64,000 nucleotides of DNA from Nectonema munidae (Eukaryota; Nematomorpha; Nectonematoida; Nectonematidae). The position numbers were made by a program, and so were the translations under genes. A model generated the notes under the pieces. That model was not told the origin of the DNA. It ran no database searches and worked only from the letters and a program-made list of their open reading frames with translations. The stretch covers positions 1 through 64,000 of the forward strand of contig JAUIRK010000323.1 of NCBI GenBank assembly GCA_030549495.1. Direction: 5' to 3'. This document shows, in pieces, positions 23,486 to 35,888 of this stretch. Within the stretch, counting starts at the first letter, position 1; every line of letters begins with the position of its first letter.

Positions 23486-25095
23486 TCAATTTCGTTTTTT
23501 CGTAAGAAGATTGTCAACCGCGCTAAAGCCCCTTTCCACGAGGTATGAAGATGCAAAAGCTATCAATAACTTTCTTGCGAAAGTAGGATAAGCGACAGGG
23601 ATTTCTTTTTGAAGCCAAAACTGCTGATACCCCTTTCTGAACTGCACCTTAAGTTTTTCGGTACAGCGTATTCCAATCAATTCTTCTTGTAACGTGACAT
23701 CTATTCTTCAATTTCATGATAAGGGTAGATCATTCATGGTGGTATGTTCATAGTCAAAATATCACCAAATCTGACTTTAAAATCTGCATGAAGGGCATTT
23801 AAATTTTGGACGTAGACCAAAACGTCATCATCATGGACGTTTGTCGATGACAAATTGGGAAACCGGGAAAATTCACGCCTTCCCATTTTCTGCTTCATGA
23901 AATCAATTTTACCATGAAAAGCTGCCACAATAAACCTCATTTTCACTAAATTCAGACGGTCTCGTTGTAACTGCAAGTTAACTTCATTAAATTTAGTATA
24001 CAAATCAGTTAAATAAGCAATGTCTGATTTATATTTAATTAAATTTTCTTTCAAAATAGGATCTTTAGTAGCCAAAAACTCTAAAATGGTCTCAAAAAGG
24101 GAAAAAAAATCTTGTCAAGCATAAGCCTTTCTACAGCCATCGTACTTCAGTGTGGAGCAGTAACATATTAAAGTGCTCGTTATTTTCTTGACACAACTGC
24201 GAAAATAACCTACAATTCACGCATTGTTACGAATCTTCTTTTTTTGGCTACTAAGTGTTGTCGGTGAATTACGCAGTGAATTGCAAACACCCCAGGTACA
24301 TTTCGTTTTAAATGGCTTATAAAACCGCGATAGAGCCTAAACATTACAGTGGCTCCATCCAGTGCTGGTGCTATAATATTTGATAAAGGAATAGATTTCT
24401 GCGTACCAATATCTTTCAAAACATTTAGTATAGTTTCACCTTTAGTATCGGTCGTCAATTTTTTTGCAAAGAGCAGCTCTTCATGAATTTTTTCATCCAT
24501 AACAAAACGAACATAAGCCGATAAAAGCGCTTCATTACCAGGTAAAGTAGACCTGTCCAGCTGAATAGAGAAATGGTTCGTTTGCAAATAATTACACAAG
24601 AAGCTTTCAGCATCAAGACTCATTTAATCAATACATCTTTGAACTGTGTTGTTGCTCAAAGGAATTGTCTTCAGCAATCAGCATATGATATGCAGAATGG
24701 TGTAAAACAGTTTTTAAAACCTCTTCAATGGCTGGCAAAATTAGCTGTTCTCCGATAATATGATGTTTTCCAGATTTTGCTATGAGCAGTGAGATATTGT
24801 ACGACGCCCGCAAACCATCATCGTCTATCCTTGACGTTGAAGAGAACATCTTGTCCACAGTAATTCTCTTCTCGTGTTTTCTTTCAGTGTTTTAAAGTAT
24901 GCCAAATTGTGACTTTTTTATCAGGGTGTTATCTTCTCAGATGATCCTCCAACTTGGATGATTTCATAGCGTCATTGCTTAAAACTTTGCTGCATAGAAG
25001 GCACATGGGTAGATGTATTTCCCAGGGGGAAAAATGAAGCCGAACTTCAAATAATCAAAGCTATATTGCCTAGATTTTCTTTTTTGTTCACCCAT
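23486..25095 (-). pseudogene. ZBED5/SCAND3-like hAT transposase, broken
   Basis: Reading on the minus strand from a start near 25095 (MGEQKRKSRQYSFDYLKFGF), the order is: a BED-type zinc finger split between frames (MCLLCSKVLSNDAMKSSKLE), 24628-24858, 24210-24623 (FSIQLDRSTLPGNEALLSAY, then TKGETILNVLKDIG and AIHCVIHRQHLVAKK), 23734-24075 (FSRFPNLSS), and 23486-23680 with the dimerisation motif ASSYLVERGFSAVDNLLTKK. The sequence order and motifs match ZBED5-type hAT proteins over nearly full length. At least four frame changes or stops are present, so it is dead. In the usual catalytic Asp position the core reads LDRSTLP where relatives have LDEST. Confidence 0.8.
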
Positions 25096-25301
25096 GTTCA
25101 ATAGATTAATTAATTAAAAATAAATTATCTATAATTATTAAAATCTATAATTAAAAAAAATATAAAATCTATAATTAATTAAAAATAATTTTAAATTACA
25201 TAAATAATATTTAAAAATATAATAAAATTGGTATTTAAATAAAATACATCACATATAAAATAGGCATTTAAATAATTTTATATTTATGCATAAATGAATA
25301 T

Positions 25302-25564
25302 CAGGAACCAGCATGATTGATTTGGTATAAAAACATATATTTCATATAAAATTTGAATGACTGTTCATAAAGACAATTTTCATAAGTAAACCGCAAACGA
25401 TCATTCAACTCCTATGGAAATAGTTCCAAAAGATGTAGCTAACAATTTTAGGAAAAGTCAAAAAATTGAAGGGATATAATTTAGCCAATTTTTACAATAA
25501 ATTTTTTATTGAAAAGGTGTTTGACGCCCCCCCCCCTCCCCTCCCCCTTCAAAACTAATAGATT
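25302..25564 (+). mobile_element. Palindromic TTAA element, deleted copy 3
   Basis: One partial 150-bp unit (GATTTGGTATAAAAACATAT) is joined directly to the terminal region (TCATTCAACTCCTATGG, then a C-rich run, then AAACTAATAG). Compared with the copy ending at 58400, everything between is missing. The terminal tip and TTAA are worn. Confidence 0.75.
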
Positions 25565-28430
25565 TAGTAGATCACCAACATCACTCTTAGAACTTCTTTT
25601 ACACCCGAGATTACTAAAATCCCTGCCAAACCTTATTGCTACCATTGAAACCACTATCACCACCGAAGGAAACCTTATGACACACTAAATTGCCTCTATT
25701 TTATTTTCTATTTTAGAATAACATTGATAACTCCTCCATATATCTAAACCTCATCTTCACCTATCTTAAAACCCACTTAATATCTAAATATTTTAGTGAA
25801 GAATATCTTCGCTAATTTTTTCCCTCGCCTCATTTTCAGGCAATCTTTTATTTCACATATCCTATTTTTTTAAATCCCTTTAGAAAAAAAGTAAAACTTT
25901 TTAATGAGAATAATTTAATCAAATTCGCTAATTTAATTTTATTTAAATCATGACAGATTAATGAAAATTTTGATGTTTGTACAATTTTTATTACGATATT
26001 ACAAAAGTGATAGATAATAATAATTTGTCTTCCAATAGTTAAACTAAACAATTATAAAAGAAATGTTTGGTATAATAAGGAGTTAAAAAAGATGAAAAAA
26101 AGAAAAACAAGTTGTATTCTATCTTCTACAAAACTCAAAACACAAACATTTATAAAAAAATCATATTTGCAGGAAATAAGTATAATATTGTTGTAAAAAA
26201 AACGAAGCAAACCTATACTTTAATAATTGTTTTAACAGTTTTTATAACAATAATAAGGCTTAGCTACAAATAAACTGTGCATTAAAAGTCACAAATTTTT
26301 CTGAAAGTCAAGTTTCTTTCTCTTTTAAAAAATAGTAAAACTTCTGATCTTAGTTCAAATAAACCCTAAATTTAAAATTCGTGCTCATGAAAGCCAACGA
26401 ACTTTTGTGTGGTAAATAAAAACTTTATCTTCTGCTCCCTTTTCATGACAATAAATCCTACCAATCACAATGAAATCCGATTGATAGTTTTTCTATTTCT
26501 TAAAAACTTATAAAGTCTATGCAAAAGAAAAAAACGTGTGCTTACATAAGAAATTACATACATGCATAAACAGAGACACACAAACACATATGTTATCAAT
26601 TGTGAAAAAACTCTAATAAAGTTAAACAATGCACATAAATTATTTTATTTCAAATGACGTGTTAGCAAAGCAAATTTTACGCAAATTGAAGGAGCAAAAG
26701 AAACAAAGCCACGCTTGCTATTCATTCTAACTTTAATTAAAAGTTAGTTCTTTGCTTCAGTTATTTTTAGACAACTCTCAACAAATTGGTACCTATTTCA
26801 CACATTTAAAATTTTTCTTTACTAAAATGGAAAATTATTCATGGACCCCAGGTTAAAAACCACTGTCCTAGGGAACAATGCGGCGAAGTGGAAAAATTAA
26901 CCAGTATGTTATTTGAAAAATTATTGGAATATCAGCTTTGTATATGAAAATATATTTTGAAAGTTATACTTTTAAATAAATAAAAATTCCTCTTGTGTCT
27001 TAATGTTTTCACTAACCAATGTCAACTCTCTTACTTTATCTAGATTCAAATTCTTTATTCTGTTTAATAAAGAAATAATCTTGAACTTTTGATTTTGATA
27101 ATAACCCATTTTATTACTTTATTTAGATATTATATACGAAAATGTTAAGTTCTTCTGTTTTATATAACTTAAGTTTTTAAAAATTACTTACAAAGTTGCC
27201 AATAATTGTACAGAAATGGAATAAAAGTTATGCTCATAACAAAAAAATTAAAACTCTGATTACTTGATTTTCTCATATAACAAAAATTTTCTTAACACTA
27301 AATTTAAAAACATTTGTAGATAAGATAATATAATGGAATAATTAGACAAATTTTATTTATGCAAATAAAGTTTACTAAATAACAAAGATAACGAAAACTT
27401 TAAAATAACTAAACAGAAAAAATTTTGTGAGGCACTGAATGGCACATTTTCATTAAGAAGAAAAGCTATTGAAGAAATGGTTGGAGAAAATATACATCAA
27501 ATAACTAAAAAACTTTAAAGTAGTAAATTTTATATTTATTTTAGATTGAAGATGAATTTTTTTGATAAAACTAAATTTGAGCAAAGATTGTGTCAATGAA
27601 AATTGGATGACTTTATTTCAGAAACTTGAAAATTGTTTGAAATTGGATTTTGATGTAGTTTTTTTTTAAATGCCTGTTATTAATTTGGGAATAAATTTGA
27701 ACGAGTAAGTGGTGTTTAAACACCAACTCTAATATCTGAACACTATAATTCAGTTTAACACTAGAAAGACGTTGACCACTTCAAAAATATTTTTAGATTT
27801 TTCAATTTTTTTAAATTAGACAGGCAAGCTAAAACTTGTTTACTTTTATTTTTTCTTTGTTATCATTAGGTCGAGACAATTTTGGCGTTTAGAAATATGC
27901 TTAGATTCTAAACACATTATTTACAGTGTAGATATTGTACAATATATAGGATTAGTTAGATCTTCTCTGATGCTACATCATCCTTTTTATCATCTTCAAG
28001 AAATGAATCATTAGTCTTTTTTACAGGGTGTAAAAACATGGTGATAGGAAGTTGAGATTGCTATTTTTTTAGTTTGTATAAAAGAAAAAAATTGTAAATT
28101 TGGCGAATTGGAAAATATTTCGCAAGTAATTATATTTCCGCAAAAAACCGCGAAAGATTCAAACCTCGAATGCTCAATCGCGAATAAGCAGGGGTTGACA
28201 TTAAGTGTTCAATAAGTAAAAAAACAAAATTTCTTGGTGTAAATATCCAAAATTTTAAAAATGTTTGTTCGTGAAATTGAATTCCCCAACTTGTTTTTGA
28301 ACCATAAAACGCAAAAATTTTTCTCTCGCAATTAGCACTTTACAGTAAATGGGAACGCGGCTGTAAAAATATGAGTTTTAACTTTAAAGTATATTTCCAT
28401 ATAAAACATGAACATTTGATAAAAAGTAGG
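25565..28430. other. Long stretch without a recognised gene
   Basis: AT-rich DNA. Apart from the hAT right end at about 26840-26865 I recognise nothing. A piggyBac-like tip (TTTAACACTAGAAAGACG) occurs near 27757 but has no partner nearby. Confidence 0.45.
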
Positions 28431-28659
28431 CTTACGAGTAGGGTTCAATATTTTGGCAATTTTTCTCGAATCGAGATTTCTCGATAGAAAAAATAATATA
28501 TCGAGATTTCTCGAGATTTCTCGAACTTTTTTGAAGTTTAACAAATCTAAAACCCATCTAGAAAAATACAACTTTCAATAATTTAAACTTATTAAAAATT
28601 ATCAAAAATTTCAGAAAAATTTATTTATTTTGAAAGTTTAAAAAAATTTCTTAAAAAAA

Positions 28660-29358
28660 TCAAGCTATTGATACTTTTGTCACTAAGCTTTGTTCTAAGC
28701 TTAGTGACAAAATCCCAGCAGAAGAAAATATTCTTTCAGACTCCGTTGATGTTGGTGGAATACATTTTAAATTATTAAATAAGTTTTCGAGTTGAATTGA
28801 CATTTTTCCTGTTGCTTCAAACGCTTCTACATCTTTAGAGTAACTAGTATTTCCATTATTAGTAAACATTTCATTTCTTGGATAGATTTTATTTTTAGTT
28901 GTGCTTTCAAGCTTTTCATTCAAACTTTTGTACTTTTTTTCACTTTCCACTTGAATTTCTTCATTTATATTTATGCTTTCGTTTTTGTTTTTTCCTTCTT
29001 TCTTTAACAAATTGATCAAAAGTTCACGAACTTGGTGTGGGTCTAAAAGTGTCAAACTTTTGATTGATCTTTGATAATAATTTTTGCAAGAATTTAAATA
29101 TTCTAAAAGACTAATAAGTTCTACGTTTCTTCTGACACTTATTCTGGAAATAAAAGAATCTTTAACTTTTGAAGACAAAGCAGTACTAAGAGAATCTAGC
29201 TCCTCAAAGATGAACTCAAACGCAGCTTCAGCTGTCAACAGATTTGAATCCCTACTACAGATTCTTTCAGAAGCAATTTTGATCGGCTTCAGAGTATTCA
29301 TAAGATCACATAAAAACTTGGTTTCAGATTCGGAAACTGAAATGTTTTCTTTTGTCAA
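28660..29358 (-). pseudogene. hAT transposase C-terminal half
   Basis: 232 codons open on the minus strand. It shows the late catalytic-core helix (ISRISVRRNVELISLLEYLN), an acidic/lysine-rich linker, and the dimerisation motif LKCIPPTSTESERIFSSAG near the end. Relatives are about 600-700 residues, so the N-terminal zinc finger and first catalytic region are missing here. The sequence upstream is the solo repeat arm inserted at 29479-30303. It may not be translated, since the first Met is internal to the family alignment. Confidence 0.75.
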
Positions 29359-29478
29359 TTAAGCTTTTTGCAACACAAGATTTTATTTGAAGAAATCGTT
29401 CTATCATTAAAACTATACTGTTCCATCTTGTTTTCGAGTCTAAAACCAATTTTTTTTCTCTATTGAATTTAAATATAC

Positions 29479-30303
29479 TTACTTTTAAAATTGAAAGATA
29501 AAACTAGTCTTAAAATTGAAAGATAAACCTAGTCTTTAATAATTAATTTTTATCAAATTATGCACATACGAAACTAAAAGTAAGGGGAGCCAACGATATA
29601 TTTAAAAAGAATAAATATTTTTTCATTTGAACATTTTTCGATTCTTTGATTATTCGAAAAATATAATATTTAAAATCGTGCAAATTGCAAAGTATAGCTT
29701 GATAGAAATGCTTTAAAATAACTTTTGTAACATCGTATGAGGTAGCAAAATATGAACAGAAAGTTTGATATTTTTTGATTTTTTAAAGAATATTTTTCGA
29801 TTCTTTGATTACAGAATTTTATTTTGATTATTTGACAAATATAATATTTAAAATCGTGCAAATTGCAAAGTATAGGTTATAACTTTTGTAACATCATATA
29901 AGGTAGCAAAATATGAACAGAAAGTTTTTTTTTTTTTGATTTTTTAAAGAATATTTTTCGATTCTTTGATTACAGAATTTTATTTTGATTATTTGATAAA
30001 ATATATTATTTAATATCGTGAAATAATTAATAACTTATCTAACATCCTCTCCCCGAATGATGTATATCAAATCTTACATCTAGCAAAATATGAACTGATA
30101 GGTTGGAGATGAATTATCGCGGTATACAGGTTGGAGATGAACCATCGTAGTATACAGGTATAATGTATATAGGTAATAACTTATGTAGCATCGTCTTCCT
30201 GAATGAGGTATATCAAATCTTACATCTAGCAGAATGTGAACAGAAAGTTGAACATTGTCTCCCTAGTCATTAGTACATGGAATAAAAACCATCATAGCAT
30301 ACA
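29479..30303 (+). repeat. Solo arm of the 1.3-kb palindrome family
   Basis: Matches the spacer and right arm of 19638-20967 in the same orientation, ending at ATACAGG. The spacer start is partly duplicated and the arm has an inner duplication. It is nested in the hAT element 28439-30876. Confidence 0.85.
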
Positions 30304-30884
30304 GGTATATTCTTAATTGTATAAACATAACTGAACTAAACAATATTATTTATTACATTCTTTTTTATATTACTTTGATGAATTTATCAAGCACTCAGTT
30401 TTTACAAACTAAATAGATAAGTCAACCAAAAAATTAAAAAAGTCCAAAGTTTGGTTTTAACTATATTGAGAATTTATCTTTCCTTATATAAGATATATTT
30501 TATCATGTCTAATTATTTAAATCATTAAGTGTTTTTTATATTCTACTAAAATATTTTAACTTAGTTTTCTTGTTCTGTATACATTTTTTTAGTTTTCCAG
30601 AAATGCAATAAAATAACGTAACTTTGTATGACACCTTAGCATTAAAAAATGTAACCTTAGGCTTTAAGTTTTAACCTTTAACTCTTATTTTTAAAATAAA
30701 AACATCAGACTTTTTCAAAATTATTAATTGTAAAAATATTTTATCTAAAACAAAACTAAATATTTATAATGCGAGAATTCTCGAGAAAAATATATATCTC
30801 GTTCTCGAGATTTTTCATCTAGATCAAAAAATTTCTCGAGAAATCTCGAGATCGAGATCTCGAGAGTTGAACTCTACTTACGAG

Positions 30885-32185
30885 TGCGTTAAGATGTGTA
30901 TTTTGAATAACTAATAAAAAGTGATGTTGATGAGTAAGAGTAGACTGTATAATCGTATCCTTTTACCACATGTGGCGCAGGTGCCTCAATTTGGACAACA
31001 CTTATGTACAATATCAGATTTAATATAGGTAGACAAACTATAAATTAATACGCTCGCGTTCGAACGGAAAGAATTACGAAGAAGAGAAAATGAGTTCTGT
31101 TAGATTTGTAGGAATTGTGAAATTTTGTTTTTTTTTATGCGTTAACCACGAGTGTAAGAGATTCGCCAGATAATAATTGTAAAAACAGACTTTGCCAAAT
31201 CATAAAAAAATTTGACGAGCACAGGAAACTTTCATATGAATGAACTTATTCGTAAAATCTCACTGCTTACAAATAAAGTTTGATTATTTTTAGTGACTTC
31301 TACAATACTAAAAGTTTGTAATCTTTACTAACGGAGAAATTAACTAAGTACCTAACTACGTACCTCTTAAAAAATAGCTAACTAAATATATAACTATAAC
31401 TTAACCATCAATAATACAACTAACTATCCGAACAATTAAGAAGTTCGCTGTACAACGTTTTATCTAACCTTCAAACAATCTCACTGTCTCACTAATTAGC
31501 TACTTTCAAAAGAAATGAAGAAATTACTTGGGATTCTTCCTTTTTAAAATTTTAAACTGCGAAAATGTACGATTTAAATTTCAGAAGGGCGATTTATGAA
31601 GGGATGCACCATTCATCAAAATAAATGCGCGCAAATAATTTTCCTATGTTGACGAATCGGTGATTGTAAAAGTAGAATACTTAATCAGTACTCGTCAAAT
31701 TTGAAACCGATAATCCCTACTCGCTAATATGGGAATTGGCGAACTAAAATTGCATACTACCTCCAACGCATGCAATATTCTTGGCTTTTCGCTTGAATAC
31801 GCTTACACGAAACTGCCTTCTCCATTATGCAGCTTCTCCTACACCGCAAATGAAATATAGTGAAGCATGATGGAGCAAAACTAAAATCTATGACGTAGAC
31901 ACACGTAGCTCGACACTGTAGACAAGAAGTAAATAACAAATTTTCTGACTCCTCCTCCAGGAAGCCGTGCTAAAATGTAAACACACGCATCCAGACAACG
32001 CGACGTGATGCCCAGCTTTTCATCTTTGAAAGAAACGATTTTCCATGGAATGAGGAGAAATAGAGCGGAGAATTAATCTTCCTGATCTTCGCACCTCATA
32101 ACTCATTTTAGACGAGATCCCGTATTTTCGCTACTTTTAACTGTCACATTTACTCAAACTTTTCACCATGGTCGAGAGGCAAATG
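30885..32185. other. Non-repetitive stretch without a recognised gene
   Basis: Base composition is slightly less AT-rich than the surroundings. Short frames (for example 31757-31939, -) have no domain character. It may be host intergenic DNA or an intron. Confidence 0.4.
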
Positions 32186-32193
32186 TTATTAAC

Positions 32194-32890
32194 TAGAGCA
32201 GATTTCTCTATTCTCGAGAATTTTAGAATTTCTTTATTTCTTGATTCTCGAGGAATTTTTGTCGAGACTCAAGAATTTTAAAATTTTTTTATTACTGAAA
32301 ATATGTTAAATTTTGAATAAATATTAATAAAAAATAAATAATTATGTGTAATGCACGATCAACTTTTGAAGAAATTTTAGAATGTGCAAAAAATATTTTT
32401 GATAAAATTTTTCTCATTATTCGGAGCATGGAACTGTTATACAAGAAAGCCAAATTCAAGTCGAATCTGTTGATGAGTTTGAAGAAGAATCTCTAACTCA
32501 AAGTTTAAATAGAGAAATTAAAGAATTCATGTATGATAAAAAAGAAGAAAAAGTTAGTACAATAGAAGAAGAACTACAAATGTTCAAACAAAACAAAAAT
32601 TTTGATTTATCAGAATCAATGCAATTGTTAAAAAATTCTCTTTTATGTATCCACCAACTTCTTGTCAATGCGGAAGAATTTTATCTCCAAAACGATTGAG
32701 TTTGAAAAACGAAACTTTAAATGCTCTTGTTTTTTTAAAAAGTTATTTTACTAATAAAACAAAATAAATTTTTTTTCGTAAAATATTTTTAATATTTTTT
32801 AACTTCTCGAAACTTTTCTCGAGTCTCGAGAATCATATATTTTTTCTCGTTTCTCGAAAATTAAATTTTATCGAGAAATCAGAAGCTCTA
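32194..32890 (+). mobile_element. Short hAT relic with CTCGAG-rich ends
   Basis: The ends read TAGAGCAGATTTCTC and, on the minus strand, TAGAGCTTCTGATTTCTC. The flanking 8-mers TTATTAAC and TTTTTAAC match at 7 of 8. The plus-strand interior near 32640-32766 encodes a worn dimerisation tail (PPTSCQCGRILS, then NETLNALVFLKSYF). It belongs to the same broad family as 28439-30876 but is only 697 bp. Confidence 0.75.
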
Positions 32891-32898
32891 TTTTTAAC

Positions 32899-34030
32899 GT
32901 GTGGGAAATCTGTAGATCATTGTGACATTGAATTTCCTTTTTAACTTGTTTTTCATTACATAAGTACGAGATGTAAAAAATGTTCATTCCAATAAATTAA
33001 CACTGTAATTTAACTCATTTGCCCTATTCTTTTAAAAAGGGGTATATCTTTTTTAAGAATACGTATTTTTGACAAGTCTATAACATTAGCCGTCAATTTG
33101 ATCAAGTTTCTCAAAAAATGATGCAGAGATGCTCATATTTTCCCGTGATTAGCGCACCCTTTTACATTTTATAATTTCTTCTCCCATTGTTGTATTTTTA
33201 AAAAGAAAAATTGTTTTTGATTAAATAGTTTAAAGTTAAGGCTCGGTTTTGAATACATCACATTTCGCCTGACTGATTTTTCACATAGAGCAATCCACTG
33301 GTAAAGTATGGATAATTCAGTTATGAAAGTTAAATATGATGTTTATATTCTTTTTATTGTTTATCAGCTTTTTAAAGATTAGTAAACATATCTAACCAAT
33401 TAGTAGATTCATGGACAGTAATAATAACTATCTAGTCTAGTCAGTAAAATTATCTATATATGTCTATTCATTTTATTAAATTTCTGTGTCCGTGTTTGAA
33501 CTACTTAATTAATTAAATTTACAAAATAAATAGTAAGATGAAATTTACCATTGAACTAGTAAAATTATATTGTTCTAAACCCTTTAGTTATGACAGCATC
33601 TGAACACTTGACGAAAGAAAGCTTTTAAGGTTTTAAAAAATCTATATTACAATTCTCGAAAACATTTGACAAAATTGAGAAGATTTTCAAAATACTTTAT
33701 TTATAATGAAATCCATTAAGTATAGTATTAATTTACACATTTAAAAAGATTTAAATTGATATTATTATCCCATTTCAATTGAAGTTCTAAACTTTTGTAA
33801 ATAAGAATATTCACATAAGAGATGATCAAACACAAGATTTCATTTTAATTTTGATTTTGTAGAGTAAACTAAGTATAGCTTTTGTTGATACTCTCATCTT
33901 TAAGGCGCAATAAAATATTTTGAATATAAAGCATAGTGTTTTGAAATTGAATAATCCAGAATGAATATGTACATTGTACATATACAAATAAATAGAAGCA
34001 AAAATATGTTTAAAAAATGAGATTTACAGA
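32899..34030. other. AT-rich stretch without a recognised gene
   Basis: I saw no coding sequence, terminal repeat or RNA gene. Confidence 0.45.
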
Positions 34031-34767
34031 TTAGTATAAAATATGTATATAAAGGGAAAAATAATCTTTTTCATTGGAGAAGACTTTATCCTTGATTGTT
34101 ATTTTTATAGGTTGAGCTTTGTTTTTGACCATTTCATTCTTAAAACAAAAAATTTTGCTGGTAAAAATTTTGAAATCTAAAAATTGGAGATTAAAATGAT
34201 AAATTAGATAATTTAAAATCAATAAATTGAGGAGATCTTTTTTGCGAGAAATGTTTGATTGTAAATGAAACTCTTCTATCAATTCTTGATAAAAATATGA
34301 CATTTTTTTATTTGTACATAGATTTATAATAGCTTGACTTTGTTTTATAAAATTTTCAAATAAAATATTCTTTATATCATCATCTGGCATACTTGGCAGT
34401 AGTCTTTGAATTCTACCAAGAATACTTGTTTTTCTTCTTGAAAAAAAGGATACTTACAATGTCTTCAAAACTTTCTTTATGAGTTATGATATCTTTCCTT
34501 CTTTCCGAAAAGGTTTTATCCATTCGTACATTGACTGCAGAATCATTCCTTTGAGATTTATAAAACACTTTTTTGAGCCAATCAATGTGCTCACAAATGA
34601 TTATAGTATCTCCTCATTGCGATGGATTTAGAAGATAATATTTTAAGCACCGCGCACTTTTGGATGTCCAACTCATATCTTCTTTCTCATTTATATATTC
34701 TATTTTTCTGCCCAGTTGTATATACATTTCATTCGATTGTTTATTGAGATAAAAATATTTCTAAATA
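34031..34767 (-). pseudogene. Unknown protein-coding relic, about 245 codons
   Basis: On the minus strand, a splice-acceptor-like site (TTTATTTAG) is followed by a continuous coding-like stretch: YFYLNKQSNEMYIQLGRK, then EDMSWTSKSARCLKYYLLNP, one in-frame TGA near 34619, HIDWLKKVFYKSQRNDSAVN, SERRKDIITHKESFEDIVSI, one frame change at a T-run near 34440, and then the open piece 34031-34390 (MPDDDIKNILFENFIKQSQA and a hydrophobic helical region). The amino-acid composition looks like a real protein, not noise. I do not recognise the family. The single TGA again stands where Trp would read well. It could be a decayed transposase or a host pseudogene. Confidence 0.45.
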
Positions 34768-35613
34768 AAAGAAATCGCAAAAGTAAATTTTTTTTACAAA
34801 GTGTGCAAAGATTACCCGCCTTTAAAAAATAAAGAAAACGTCGACAAACTGCGATGCATTGAGAACAAATTACGAGGAGGCTGCTTTCAGTTTTAAAAAA
34901 AACCCAAAAATTTCACTTTATTTATACTAAAAAACTATCTAGAAGCCAAATTTTCTCCAAAAGTTTAATTATTTTGTAAAATTATGCATAGGGACCATTG
35001 TCTCAAAAAATTAACCAAACACCCAAGATGGCCAAATGCTATGAAAAGAAAATTTATGGAGGCCGAATTGTAAAAGAAAATAAAATTATTATAAGCTTAA
35101 TTCCTTGAGAACTGAAATGTCTTTAAAACAAATTTGCAATTGGCCATATATATTCAAATAAATTATTCTAACGAATAAAATCGCTTCATAACAATATTTC
35201 TGATTATACCAATAAATATTTCGTAAATTTCATTGAATAATTTTGATTATTATCATATGTCATCATCCTACGTTATAGAAACATTTTTTTAGATATGTCA
35301 TACAAGTTTTCACCATTAAGATTATTGTTTTTAAAACAAGATGTATTATGTGTTTTGTATATATGTAATCGTTTTTTTCATTTATAAAAATGTTTAATTA
35401 ATTACAGATTTATTTTCTTCATATTTGAACCTTCTTTATATGTATGCTCCGTGTCTGTTTATGCGCATTTTATCATTCATTTGGATGCGTCTTTAAAATA
35501 TAATATACCAAATTTATTTTATAAAATTAAAAAAATAATGATATAAAAATAAGTATACTGGTTATTTGTTAGCAATATATTTCAATGAATATTAAATGAA
35601 TTATAAAATAATT
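34768..35613. other. AT-rich stretch without a recognised gene
   Basis: Nothing recognised on either strand. Confidence 0.45.
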
Positions 35614-35621
35614 TTTATTAT

Positions 35622-35880
35622 CAGGGCCGGCCTTAGGCCACTGCAACCTATGCGGCCTCAGTGGGCCCCGCGCTTCTCATTTTTCATTTTGATGATATAT
35701 TGTATGATTTCGTTAAATGCAAGGTTCGCAAAGTAAAGTTATTTTGATCGTCATTTTGTGTTAATGAAAAAGTAATAAAATAAATCCTTTTTCTTTTTTT
35801 CAAAATATTTTTTTCCAACTCACACTGGGCCCCGCGCAATGCATTTTGCATAGGCCCGGCGAACACTAGGGCCGGCCCTG
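35622..35880. mobile_element. hAT miniature element with perfect 8-bp duplication
   Basis: The ends are CAGGGCCGGCCTTAGGCCAC and ...GGGCCGGCCCTG. TTTATTAT occurs at 35614-35621 and 35881-35888. It is 259 bp and non-coding. The CAGGGCCGGC terminus is a common hAT type. The GC-rich inverted ends stand out in AT-rich surroundings. Confidence 0.95.
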
Positions 35881-35888
35881 TTTATTAT

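Larger units (their letters stand above)
23164..26865 (-). mobile_element. hAT element, Buster/ZBED5-like
   Basis: The left end reads CAGAGGTTCC. The right end on the minus strand reads CAGTGGTTTTTAACCTGGGG, a classic hAT terminus. The interior encodes a ZBED5-like transposase on the minus strand. The 8 bp flanking each end do not match, so the boundaries may belong to a worn element or to two related ones. A fragment of the palindromic TTAA element lies inside at 25302-25564. Confidence 0.6.
28439..30876 (-). mobile_element. hAT element with TCTCGAGA-rich ends and perfect 8-bp target duplication
   Basis: CTTACGAG lies at 28431-28438 and again at 30877-30884, a perfect 8-bp duplication as expected for hAT. 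The ends read TAGGGTTCAATATTTTGG and, on the minus strand, TAGAGTTCAACTCTCGAG. Both ends are rich in TCTCGAGA palindromes, which may be transposase-binding sites. A hAT C-terminal reading frame and a solo arm of the 19.6-kb palindrome family lie inside. At 2.4 kb and with an N-terminally incomplete protein, it is a deletion product. Confidence 0.9.

Noticed and set aside
27757-27775. TTTAACACTAGAAAGACG as a piggyBac-type tip
   Set aside because: No matching opposite tip or TTAA partner was found within several kilobases.
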